Shown here piece by piece: positions 18,287 to 26,220 of a DNA stretch of 49,894 nt. Made by a program: the position numbers and the translations under genes. The notes below the pieces were generated by a model that was given only the letters and a program-made list of their open reading frames with translations, ran no database searches and was not told the DNA's origin. How positions within the stretch are numbered: the first letter of the stretch is position 1; each line of letters opens with the position of its first letter. This DNA is from CAZCAC01 sp964496575 (GTDB taxonomy: Bacteria; Planctomycetota; UBA1135; GCA-002686595), in the NCBI GenBank assembly GCA_964496575.1, contig CAZCAC010000061.1, positions 1-49,894 of the forward strand, read 5' to 3'.

Positions 18287-19318
18287 TCAGCAGCTGCCGG
18301 GGAACTTCGTGTTCACCAGCACCTCGCCCGTATTCGCATCCTTGATGGTGAACGCCGGCGAGGAACCGAGCGGCAGGAAGCTCCCGTACTCCTCGCCGGA
18401 GCGGCCGTAGTAGCGGATGTCGTCGGGGCCGATCTGCAGCTGCTCTCCCCGTCGGGCGTAGCGGAACTCGGCCTTCACCGGACCGCCCCACTCGACCACC
18501 GTGGATTCGCCGGCCCTGACCGAGACGGGCTGGAAGCGCCCGGTGCGCAGCGTCGCGCGCCCCTTGCCCAGGGCGACTCGGCCGGAGTGGACGGTGTACT
18601 CGCCGGCGGGAACTTTCAGGCCGCCCTTCGCGCGCGAGACCTCGAAGGAGGTCTCACCATCGGCGCTGCGAATCACCACCGCCCGCATCCGCGCCTTCGA
18701 CCGGTGCTTCGAGCCCAGGTCGAGCGTACCCGCTTCGCCGTCGAAGGGCCGGACCTCGATCTGGCGACCGTTTCCGGCGACGTCGATCGAGAGGAGCTCG
18801 CCATCGACGTGGATCACCCGCGAGAGGAAGCTCGCCGCCTTGCCGCGCCCGACGATCATCGCGTCCTCGCCGTAGTCGGCGAAGCGACCGTTGTTGTTCT
18901 GATCGATCAGCGAGATGCGCGTTCCGGCGATCTCGCCGACCATCGCGCCGGAAGCGGAGTAGGTCCACTTGCCGTCGCATTTGAGCCGGACGGCGTAGGT
19001 GCACTCCGCGCCCGTCGCGTCGCGCGGCCGGAAGACCATCAGGCCGGTCTGGCCGCGCTCCATCGGCTCGATCCGGGCGTCGCACTCGCCGTCGCCATCG
19101 CGATCGAGCCAGAGCACGGTTCCTTCGAGGCGCGCGGTGAGCACGTCACCACCCGCGTGGGGGAAGGCGACTCCCTCCGCGACGGTCGCGAACTGCTCCT
19201 TCGGCAGGAGCAGGTCCCAGTCCTTGTAGGGCTTGAAGGAGAGCTCGACGGTCGTGGGCGAATGGTCCTCCGCGGAAACCGCGGCCGCGAGGGCGAGGGC
19301 GGGAATCTGGAGAGTCAT
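18287..19318 (-). CDS. Secreted strand-rich protein with Ca-binding-like motifs, interrupted by TGA
   Basis: 343 residues from the ATG at 19318, which opens a short signal peptide (MTLQIPALALAAAVSAEDHS). The longer frame start at 19363 is a GTG without signal character. The mature protein is strand-rich and carries two acidic loops like calcium sites or dockerin/EF-hand loops: LDRDGDGECDARIE (about 65) and IDQNNNGRFADYGEDAM (about 130). A middle section, LKVPAGEYTVHSGRVALGKG, resembles a beta-sandwich. The frame stops at TGA after FPGSC but continues sensibly for 37 codons. No known family was recognised. It is the most upstream gene of the minus-strand train and may share its transcript, depending on how the hairpin at 18091-18150 behaves. 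Confidence 0.65.
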   Translation of the reverse strand: MTLQIPALALAAAVSAEDHSPTTVELSFKPYKDWDLLLPKEQFATVAEGVAFPHAGGDVLTARLEGTVLWLDRDGDGECDARIEPMERGQTGLMVFRPRDATGAECTYAVRLKCDGKWTYSASGAMVGEIAGTRISLIDQNNNGRFADYGEDAMIVGRGKAASFLSRVIHVDGELLSIDVAGNGRQIEVRPFDGEAGTLDLGSKHRSKARMRAVVIRSADGETSFEVSRAKGGLKVPAGEYTVHSGRVALGKGRATLRTGRFQPVSVRAGESTVVEWGGPVKAEFRYARRGEQLQIGPDDIRYYGRSGEEYGSFLPLGSSPAFTIKDANTGEVLVNTKFPGSC

Positions 19319-20065
19319 CACTGTCCGATCGACGGGGTGACAGACGGAGGAGGAGGAGGGCACACGCGCGGACGGTCCATTGTTCTGGATCCGCCGCTCA
19401 GGGGCCCGCGAAACCCGGGAGTTTGCGGGAGTCCGACCCGCGAGGCGCGGTACAGAGAAGTCGCCGTCCGTCGCGGGGACGGGCCGTGCGTAGGCCCGGG
19501 CGGCCCCGTGTTCGGAGAGCGTAAGCGAGGGGCGAGGCCACGACGCTCCGCCCTAATTGCAACTTCTTATACGAAGTCTCGGTGCCGACGACCACCTTCA
19601 CCTGGGTCTGATCGACGAGGCTCCGGGCCCGCGCCCATGCCGCCGGCGATGATCATCGCGACCAGACCGAACGATCCCGTCGCGGGGGCAATGGGATGCC
19701 GCGGCTTCAGGTGGACAGGGTACGAAGGCAGTCGGCCGCCTTCACCTCGCCTTCCACCGGTGCGGTGATGACCTCTGACGACAGCCAGGTGCCGAGATCA
19801 CCTCGTCGGGTCGATGCGGAATCGTGGGCGGCCCTGTTCGGGCGCCGTGTTTCGTCTCGTACCCGGGTCAATCGAGATACGCGCCGGCTTCCTGGACCTC
19901 CGGGCAGAGTATTCGTGCGCGCCCCCCTCTACCATCACGAACACTCGATCCGTGACCACCAGGGGCGGAACCTCGAGATTCGCATCCACGCCGAAACCCG
20001 CGGGGGATCGCCTGGTTCACTGCGGACGATGACCCTGTTCGCGTCTCAGCCACATCGCCCCTCCC
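19319..20065. other. 747-base region without a confident gene; possible decayed minus-strand fragment
   Basis: It lies between a minus-strand and a plus-strand gene, so it should hold divergent promoters, but none is clear. On the minus strand, about 20010-19920, the text GVDANLEVPPLVVTDRVFVM looks protein-like. After a G6 run (C6 on the plus strand) it continues one frame over as RARILCPEVQEAGAYLD with a stop at 19868, suggesting the end of a decayed gene. A short (GGA) repeat lies near 19346-19358. An ACTTC/GAAGT dyad lies at 19562-19577. Nothing else is recognised. Confidence 0.4.
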
Positions 20066-21340
20066 ATGCTCCACTCCGCCTGCCTCCTCGCGTTGATCCT
20101 CTCGGGCCCCGCGATGCCGACGCCTGAACAGGATCCTCCGGACCGGCTCCGCGGCATTCGCTTCGGCCGCAGCTTGCTCACCCTCGAGGACCTGGACGGC
20201 GACGGCCATCGGGAGATCGCCGTGGGCGCCCCGACCGCCGAGGGCGACGTCTTCCAGGCGGGACTGGTGCTCGTCCTCTCCGGCGCGGACCGAACGGTCG
20301 TCCAGGAGTGGCGTGGGGAGAAGCGGCGCAAGCACTTCGGGCACAGCTTGCGGGACGCCGGCGACGTGAACGGCGACGGGAAGGCGGACGTGCTGGTGGG
20401 GCATGAGTTCGGAGCGCGGACGGAGGTTCGCTCGGGCGTGGACGGCGCCCTGCTGCTGGCCTTCGACCGACTGGACGTGCAGGTCCTGCCCCTCGGCGAC
20501 GCGGACCGCGACGGTGCGGCGGACTTCCTGCTCGTGTCGGGGAGCACGATGGAGGCTCGCTCCGGCCGCGACGGCAGCCTGCTCGCCGGGAAGCTCTTCA
20601 TCTACGACGACGGGCCCGTGCACTCGGCGGGAGACGTCGACGGCGACGGCCTGACCGACGTGCTGCTCGACGGCGAGGAGCCGGTGCTGTGGCGCAGCGG
20701 GAGGGAGGAGAACGCCAGCCTCGACAAGACGCGACTGTTCCATCCCGGCCAGCGCACCGCTCTCGCCGAGCTGTGGCCCGAGGAGATGGAGCGCCCCGGG
20801 CTGGAGATCCGAGGCGTGTCGCCCGCCGGCGACCTGGATGGAGACGGCGAGCCCGATGTGCTTCTCTCCCTGCGGTGGGGAAAAGAGACCGCGGTCCTCG
20901 GCCTCTCCCTCCGGCACGCCACACCGCTGTTCCGGATCCCGGGCCAGCGCGGCGCTGACTACGTCCTCTCGATGGCCGGAGACCTCGACGATGACGAAGT
21001 CGGGGACGTACTTCTGGGGCATATCCCCGACAGCCTCGTGTCCTTCGAGGTCGAGCTGACGGCGCACTCTGGAGCCGACGGCAGCCAGCTCTGGCGTGCC
21101 CAATGGGGCGACGGCGGCGCCACTGCGGGCCTGAGCCTCGCCGTCCTGCCTCCCGTGCACCCGGGAGAGGCTCCCCGCATCCTGGCTGGCGCTTCGGACT
21201 GGTTCTGGCACGGCACCGTGTTCCGCAACGGAGTGCTGAGGTCGGTAGATGGGGTTACCGGGGAGGAGCTCTGGAGCCTGGGCGTCGATGACGTTCGCCC
21301 TCCCCACGCGAAGCCGGGCGAGCACGCCGTGTATCGCTAG
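20066..21340 (+). CDS. Secreted FG-GAP / integrin-alpha-like propeller protein
   Basis: 424 residues from the ATG at 20066, with signal peptide MLHSACLLALILSGPAMPTP. At least six acidic calcium-type loops recur along the chain: DLDGDGHREI, DVNGDGKADV, DADRDGAADF, DVDGDGLTDV, DLDGDGEPDV and DLDDDEVGDV. They are spaced as in seven-bladed FG-GAP/VCBS propellers. Such proteins are secreted or on the cell surface and bind partners or ligands; no catalytic motif is visible. The gene converges on a minus-strand lipoprotein gene with a small hairpin covering both stop codons. Length and repeat number are normal for the family. Confidence 0.88.
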   Translation: MLHSACLLALILSGPAMPTPEQDPPDRLRGIRFGRSLLTLEDLDGDGHREIAVGAPTAEGDVFQAGLVLVLSGADRTVVQEWRGEKRRKHFGHSLRDAGDVNGDGKADVLVGHEFGARTEVRSGVDGALLLAFDRLDVQVLPLGDADRDGAADFLLVSGSTMEARSGRDGSLLAGKLFIYDDGPVHSAGDVDGDGLTDVLLDGEEPVLWRSGREENASLDKTRLFHPGQRTALAELWPEEMERPGLEIRGVSPAGDLDGDGEPDVLLSLRWGKETAVLGLSLRHATPLFRIPGQRGADYVLSMAGDLDDDEVGDVLLGHIPDSLVSFEVELTAHSGADGSQLWRAQWGDGGATAGLSLAVLPPVHPGEAPRILAGASDWFWHGTVFRNGVLRSVDGVTGEELWSLGVDDVRPPHAKPGEHAVYR

Positions 21341-21364
21341 CGGGACTGGAGCGCCAGCCCCGCT
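21339..21364. terminator. Hairpin between convergent genes
   Basis: Arms 21339-21349 and 21354-21364 (AGCGGGACTGG and its complement with one mismatch) around loop AGCG. It overlaps the stop of the FG-GAP gene and the stop of the facing lipoprotein gene. There is no T tract, so factor-independent termination is uncertain, but the position fits a shared bidirectional terminator. Confidence 0.5.
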
Positions 21365-21863
21365 AGGAGTACGACTCGAGATGGAACTCGGTGCAGATCC
21401 AGCGGCCCTCCTGCTTCTCCAGATCGTAGGTACCCTCTGCGGCGCTCGCCCCCGACTGGAAGTCCGTGGCCTCCACTTCGACTGAGTCTTCATCGATCCA
21501 CGTGATGCGCTCGATCCAGAAGATCAATCCGCTCCCGCCGTGCTCTACATGCTGCGCTGGCAAACCGCTATCGAGCCGGTTGGTGGACTTCGAGATGGGC
21601 CAGATCCGCGGAGAATGCCCCGAGGGTCTTTCCATGAGCTCCGCGGGAGGATCTTGCCCGTCACCCACCGCCAGGAAGTAGTGGTCGACCGGAGAGCGCA
21701 TCTCCTTGACCATGCAGCTGTGCTCGAACTGATAGCGGAAGAGCGCCTCCGCGATCTCGAGATCCTCGCCCTCGAGCACCATCGCGCTCGGAGAGGTCTC
21801 GGACGTGTTGCTCGAGCAACTCGCCAGCGTCAGCAACGTAAATGCGATTGCGATTCGAAACAT
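21363..21863 (-). CDS. Small lipoprotein of unknown function
   Basis: 166 residues starting at the ATG at 21863, preceded by AGGAG at a good distance. The signal MFRIAIAFTLLTLASCSSNT contains the lipobox LASC with Cys at 16, so the mature protein should be lipid-anchored. Two later cysteines (in EHSCMVKEM and RWICTEF) could pair. The C-terminal part (ITWIDEDSVEVEATDF, GTYDLEKQEGRWICTEFHLE) resembles an NTF2- or DUF4878-like beta sheet fold, but I cannot name the family. It stands alone, convergent with the FG-GAP gene. Confidence 0.75.
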   Translation of the reverse strand: MFRIAIAFTLLTLASCSSNTSETSPSAMVLEGEDLEIAEALFRYQFEHSCMVKEMRSPVDHYFLAVGDGQDPPAELMERPSGHSPRIWPISKSTNRLDSGLPAQHVEHGGSGLIFWIERITWIDEDSVEVEATDFQSGASAAEGTYDLEKQEGRWICTEFHLESYS

Positions 21864-21913
21864 CGGCGCGCTCCTGGAAACTAGAGTATAGGCAAGCAGG
21901 CCGGCCTCACCAG

Positions 21914-22612
21914 CTACAGAAAGGAAGCGAGCTCGGTCAGATCGTCTACGAGATCGAACTCTCCGGATGGGGCTACGGGAGTCCTGGCGAGCAGGATCGG
22001 ATGCAACCCGGCGTCGCGGGCCCCGCCGGCGTCTTCCAACGGGTGATCGCCGACGTGCACGACCGCCTCAGCGGGAAGCTCCAACGCACGCAGCGCGAGC
22101 TGGAAGATGCGCGGGTCCGGCTTCGCGCAGCCGACCTCGGCCGAGGAGATGACGAAGTCGACGTGCCGGCGAAGCCCCAGCTCCTCGCAAAAGTGACCGA
22201 GACCGCACTGCCAGTTGGAGACGATGCCCACGCCGAGTCCGTGACGCTTCGCCCACTCCAGTGCGGGCACGGCGTCCTCGAAGACGTGCAAGCTGGCCGG
22301 GCCCAGGAGCTCGCACACGGCGCCGGCGTGTTCCTCGGGTCGGTCGCTTCCCGACCCTTCCATCTCCAGCCGATCGAACAGCACGCGCGTGAACTCGATC
22401 CAGAACCGGTCGCGGTCCTCGCGCGTGGCTTCGGACCGGTAGTGCTCGCCGTAGAACTCGAAGATGTCGTAGAGGACCTGGTGCTCCCAGAGGTCCGTCT
22501 CGAGATCATTCTCGGCGAAGTACTCCATCATGGCGGGGCCCCGCCCCCGCCCCGTCCCGTGGCGGACCAGCGTGAGGTAGAAATCGAAGGTGATGCCGCG
22601 TATCTCGCTCAT
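21914..22612 (-). CDS. HAD-superfamily hydrolase
   Basis: 232 residues. I chose the ATG at 22612 (MSEIRGITFDFYLTLV), since the frame start at 22657 adds a non-conserved leader that would reach into the divergent promoter region. Motif I is FDFYLTL, with nucleophile Asp but Tyr in place of the second Asp, as in haloacid-dehalogenase-like members. Motif II is GIVSNW, motif III the Lys in CAKPDP, and motif IV VGDHPLEDAGGARDAG. A helical cap lies between motifs I and II. It is cytoplasmic; the substrate is unknown, possibly a phosphorylated small molecule. It is divergent from the M28 peptidase gene, with about 60 bases between starts. Confidence 0.9.
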   Translation of the reverse strand: MSEIRGITFDFYLTLVRHGTGRGRGPAMMEYFAENDLETDLWEHQVLYDIFEFYGEHYRSEATREDRDRFWIEFTRVLFDRLEMEGSGSDRPEEHAGAVCELLGPASLHVFEDAVPALEWAKRHGLGVGIVSNWQCGLGHFCEELGLRRHVDFVISSAEVGCAKPDPRIFQLALRALELPAEAVVHVGDHPLEDAGGARDAGLHPILLARTPVAPSGEFDLVDDLTELASFL

Positions 22613-22671
22613 GCTGCGCTCCGGATGATGCCCGGGATTGTAGCGCCGCTTCTCCACGGTAGACTGCCGTC

Positions 22672-23973
22672 ATGTTCCTTCAATCCACCCTGCTCCTCGC
22701 CGTCACCCTCGCCCTTCCCTCCGCCGAGGATCCAATTCCGGAGATCCTGTCCTCGATCTCCGCGGAGCGATTGAAGGCAGACGTGGAGACGCTGGCCGGT
22801 TTCGGGACGCGGCACAGCTTCTCCGATACCGAGTCCGACGAGCGCGGAATCGGCGCTGCGCGGCGCTGGCTGCGGGACGAGCTGAAGGCCATCTCGTCGG
22901 CGACCGGCGGCCGGCTGCAGGTCGAGGAGCAGCGCTTCCCCGTCGAGGTGCGCGGTCGGGAAGTGGAGATGGTCAACGTCTACGGCTTCCTCCCGGGTCG
23001 TTCGGGTGATCCCCTCGGACGCACCTACGTCGTCTCCGGTCACTACGACTCGCGCACCGCCGGGGGCATGGACGCGACGAGCGACGCGCCGGGAGCGAAT
23101 GACGACGCGAGTGGCGTCGCGGTGGTCCTGGAGCTGGCGCGGGTGATGTCGCCGCACCTCCTGGAGGCGAACGTCGTCTTCCTGTGCGTCGACGGAGAGG
23201 AGCTCGGGTTGTTCGGGGCGAAGCACTTCATCAAGTGGGCCGAGGATCGCGGCGTTCAGCTCGACGGCATGATCACCGACGACATGGTCGGCGGCATCGA
23301 GGGCGGGAACGGCATCGTCGACGAGATGAGCGTGCGCTGCTTCTCCCGCGCGGAGAACGGGCTGCACTCGTCTTCACGGGAACTCGCCCGGGGGCTCGCC
23401 GACAGCGCGAAACGCTACGTCGATGGCTTCCGGATCCAGCTCGTCTACCGGCTGGACCGCTTCGGCCGCGGCGGAGATCACGCGCCCTTCGACGCCGCCG
23501 GCATTCCCGCCTTGCGACTCACCGAGCCTAACGAGCACTTCGATCGCCAGCACGCGAAGGTGCGCGAGGAGGATGGTGTTCGCTACGGCGATCTGCCCGA
23601 GTTCGTGTCGGGTGAGTACATGGCACGCGTCGCTCGAGTGAACGCGGCCTTTCTCACCGAGCTGGCCCTGGCCCCGCCGCCGCCGGAGCCGCCGCGGATG
23701 CGCGCTGCGAACCGGTACGACACGCAGCTCACCTGGGCGCCGGTGGAGGGGGCTGCCGGCTACGAGGTGGTCTGGCGCGCGACGAGCGCGGCGCGCTGGG
23801 AGCAAGTGCAGCGGGTCGGTCCCGAGACCACCAGGCGGCGGTCGCGGCGAGGGGAGCGAGAGGTCGTCAGCGCCGTGATCCCGCGCGTCACTGCAGACAA
23901 CTGCTTTTTCGGCGTGCGCTCGATCGACGAGGACGGCCACCGCAGTCGCGCGGTGACCCCGGAGCGCCCGTAG
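22672..23973 (+). CDS. Secreted M28-family metallopeptidase with C-terminal Fn3-like domain
   Basis: 433 residues from the ATG at 22672, with a signal peptide (MFLQSTLLLAVTLALPSAE). The M28 zinc set is visible in order: His in VVSGHYDSR (about 123), Asp in PGANDDASG, Glu-Glu in DGEELGLFGAKH, Asp in MITDDMVGG and His in EPNEHFDRQH. It should be a dinuclear-zinc aminopeptidase acting outside the cytoplasm. Residues from about 345 (PPPEPPRMRAANRYDTQLTW onward) look like a fibronectin type III domain, common in secreted hydrolases. The metallophosphoesterase gene starts 25 bases downstream, so the two may be co-transcribed. Confidence 0.92.
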   Translation: MFLQSTLLLAVTLALPSAEDPIPEILSSISAERLKADVETLAGFGTRHSFSDTESDERGIGAARRWLRDELKAISSATGGRLQVEEQRFPVEVRGREVEMVNVYGFLPGRSGDPLGRTYVVSGHYDSRTAGGMDATSDAPGANDDASGVAVVLELARVMSPHLLEANVVFLCVDGEELGLFGAKHFIKWAEDRGVQLDGMITDDMVGGIEGGNGIVDEMSVRCFSRAENGLHSSSRELARGLADSAKRYVDGFRIQLVYRLDRFGRGGDHAPFDAAGIPALRLTEPNEHFDRQHAKVREEDGVRYGDLPEFVSGEYMARVARVNAAFLTELALAPPPPEPPRMRAANRYDTQLTWAPVEGAAGYEVVWRATSAARWEQVQRVGPETTRRRSRRGEREVVSAVIPRVTADNCFFGVRSIDEDGHRSRAVTPERP

Positions 23974-23998
23974 CCGAACGATCACGACCGGAGCAACG

Positions 23999-25039
23999 AT
24001 GAGAAGCCCCCTCGAGAGCAACCGTAGAGCGAGAGTCCCCCACCCGCAGAGCGCGATTCCATCGCGTTCACGCCGAGACTTCCTGCGGGCCGCGGGGGCC
24101 GCGGCCGCCGTGGTGGCGCTGCCCTCCGGCGCGACCGCCCGGCTGGGGCGCCTGGAGAAGACGATCCGCATCGGCCTGATCTCCGACCTGCATCAGGACC
24201 TGATGCACGATGGAGAAGAGCGAATGGATACGTTCGTGAGGGCGATGAAGACCTTCGAGGCGGACGCGGTCATGCAGCTCGGGGACTTCGCCTATCCCGC
24301 CGCGAAGAACCGCTCGGTCATCGATCCGTTCAACGGGGCGACCGGAAACGCGCTGCACGTCATCGGCAACCACGACACCGACTCCGGCCACACGAAACAG
24401 CAGTGCCTCGACGTCTGGGGGATGAGTGGCCGCTACTACGCCCGGGATGTCCGCGGGCTGCGGGTCCTGGCCCTGGACGGCAACGAGCCCGGCTCCCCGA
24501 CGCACCGTGGCGGATACGTGGCCTACGTCGGCGAGAAACAGCGGGAATGGCTCGTCGCCGAGCTCCAGCGGCACGATGGCCCCTTCCTCATCGCCAGCCA
24601 TCAACCCCTGGCGGGGGCGTGGACCGTGGACAACGGAGAGGAGATGCAGACGTTGCTCAGTCGATTCGCGGACAAGATCGCGCTGGTCGTGAACGGCCAC
24701 ACGCACATCGACCAGCTCCTGCGCGTCGGCAAGGTCAACTTCCTCCACGTGAACTCGGCCTCGTACTTCTGGGTCGGTGGCGACTACAAGCACGAGAGCT
24801 ACGCGAAGGAGCTCCACGCCGAGCACCCGTGGATCGGCCACACGTGCCCGTACCGCGACCCGGTCTTCTCCGCTCTGGCTTTCGACCCGCTATCCGGCAC
24901 CATCACCATCGAAGGGCGGACCAGCGTCTGGGTCGGACCGTCGCCGGCCGAGCTGGGAGTCGATCACGACAAACTGATCCACGGCGAGGAGATCGCACCG
25001 AGGACCCGGACGCGCCGGATCGAGAGGGCGCGGGGGTGA
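23999..25039 (+). CDS. Tat-exported calcineurin-like metallophosphoesterase
   Basis: 346 residues. A twin-arginine signal, SRSRRDFLRAAGAAAAVVAL (RR at 25-26), indicates folded export. Metallophosphoesterase motifs follow in order: LISDLHQD, QLGDFAYP, VIGNHDTD, ASHQPL and NGHTHID, giving the full dinuclear metal set. A GGAG ribosome site precedes the ATG at 23999. The substrate is unknown; similar Tat-exported enzymes act on phosphoesters or nucleotides. It lies between the M28 peptidase and the beta-helix genes on the same strand. A GTG overlapping its stop could initiate the next gene. Confidence 0.92.
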   Translation: MRSPLESNRRARVPHPQSAIPSRSRRDFLRAAGAAAAVVALPSGATARLGRLEKTIRIGLISDLHQDLMHDGEERMDTFVRAMKTFEADAVMQLGDFAYPAAKNRSVIDPFNGATGNALHVIGNHDTDSGHTKQQCLDVWGMSGRYYARDVRGLRVLALDGNEPGSPTHRGGYVAYVGEKQREWLVAELQRHDGPFLIASHQPLAGAWTVDNGEEMQTLLSRFADKIALVVNGHTHIDQLLRVGKVNFLHVNSASYFWVGGDYKHESYAKELHAEHPWIGHTCPYRDPVFSALAFDPLSGTITIEGRTSVWVGPSPAELGVDHDKLIHGEEIAPRTRTRRIERARG

Positions 25040-25068
25040 CGATCGGGACCAACCGGAAAAACGAACTC

Positions 25069-26187
25069 ATGCTCATGATCATGTTGCACAGCTTCCTGCC
25101 GGCGGCCTTGCTCCTCACCCTCGGATCCTCTGAAGGCGGCCTGTACGGTACTTCACTCGAGGTCCCGTCCCCCACCACCGTCGAGATCGGCGACGAACGC
25201 TACGGCGCCGAGGCCGACGAGCGGGGGCCGATCGGGGGTGGCGCCAGCTACCGGCCGGTGCTCTCCGGTGGCGACCGGGTCGCCACCACTCTCGACGAGC
25301 TGATCGCCGCCCTCGCCGAGACGCAGCCGGGAGAGGTGGTCTTCGTCCCCGGCGACGTGAAGATCGACTGCACGGCGCGGATCTTCGTCGACGAGCTGGT
25401 GCTGGAGATCGGCGAACGCGTGACGCTGGCGAGCGACCGCGGTCGCGACGGCTCGCCCGGCGCGCTGATCTTCTCCGACGCGCTGGCCACGCGTCCCTTG
25501 ATACGGGTGACCGGTCCGGACGCGAGGATCAGTGGCTTGCGCTTGCGCGGCCCCGACCCCGAGCGTCGCCTCGACCACCATCGCCGCTCCTTCCGCGAAG
25601 GGCGCGGGCGCGAGTACTACTACGAGTTCCCGGTCTCCGACGGGATCGAATGCTCCTTCGACCGCCTCGAGGTCGACAACTGCGAGCTCGCCGGGTGGAG
25701 TCATGCGGCGATCTGGCTGAAGGGCGGCACCGACCACCACGTCCACCACGACTTCATCCACCACAACCAGTACCAGGGGCTCGGCTACGGCGTCTGCCAC
25801 GACGTGTCGACCTCGCTGATCGAGCGGAACCTCTTCGACTGGAACCGCCACTCGATCGCGGGCACGGGGAGGCCGGGAAGCGGCTACGAGGCGACCCACA
25901 ACATCGAGCGCGGCACCTCGCTCAGCCACTGCTTCGACATGCATGGAGGGCGCGATCGCAAGGACGGCACGAACGTCGCGGGGACCTGGCTGAAGGTCTC
26001 GCGCAACACCTTCCTCTGCCCGCGCGAGGCGGTGCGAGTTCGCGGCGAGCCGGAGGAGGAAGCGCGGGTGACGGGGAACTGGTTCGTGCACGACTCGCCC
26101 GCCAGGGCGGTCCGGGGCGAGAAGCGGACGATCCTGGGGAGGAACGCCTATGGGCTGGAGGATCCCGAGGTCCTCACGGGCGACTGA
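25069..26187 (+). CDS. Exported right-handed beta-helix protein (pectate-lyase-like fold)
   Basis: About 372 residues from the ATG at 25069, which gives a signal peptide (MLMIMLHSFLPAALLLTLGS). The GTG at 25036, overlapping the upstream TGA, is a coupled alternative adding 11 residues. From about residue 120 the chain has short hydrophobic strands separated by Asn/Asp/Gly turns (RISGLRLRG, FDRLEVDNCELAGWSHAAIW, HHDFIHHNQYQGLGYG, NLFDWNRHSIAGTGRPGSGY), typical of parallel beta-helices such as polysaccharide lyases and NosD-like proteins. The His-rich stretch TDHHVHHDFIHHNQ may bind metal. No clear lyase triad was identified. It may handle a polysaccharide together with neighbouring hydrolases (inference). 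Confidence 0.8.
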   Translation: MLMIMLHSFLPAALLLTLGSSEGGLYGTSLEVPSPTTVEIGDERYGAEADERGPIGGGASYRPVLSGGDRVATTLDELIAALAETQPGEVVFVPGDVKIDCTARIFVDELVLEIGERVTLASDRGRDGSPGALIFSDALATRPLIRVTGPDARISGLRLRGPDPERRLDHHRRSFREGRGREYYYEFPVSDGIECSFDRLEVDNCELAGWSHAAIWLKGGTDHHVHHDFIHHNQYQGLGYGVCHDVSTSLIERNLFDWNRHSIAGTGRPGSGYEATHNIERGTSLSHCFDMHGGRDRKDGTNVAGTWLKVSRNTFLCPREAVRVRGEPEEEARVTGNWFVHDSPARAVRGEKRTILGRNAYGLEDPEVLTGD

Positions 26188-26220
26188 CCCGGGCGACTCT
26201 CGGGCGGGCGGCCTCGGATC

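Noticed and set aside
19562..19577. ACTTC-TTATAC-GAAGT dyad resembling half of a loxP site
   Set aside because: It shares about ten bases with one loxP arm but lacks the second 13-bp arm and 8-bp spacer; no recombinase is nearby.
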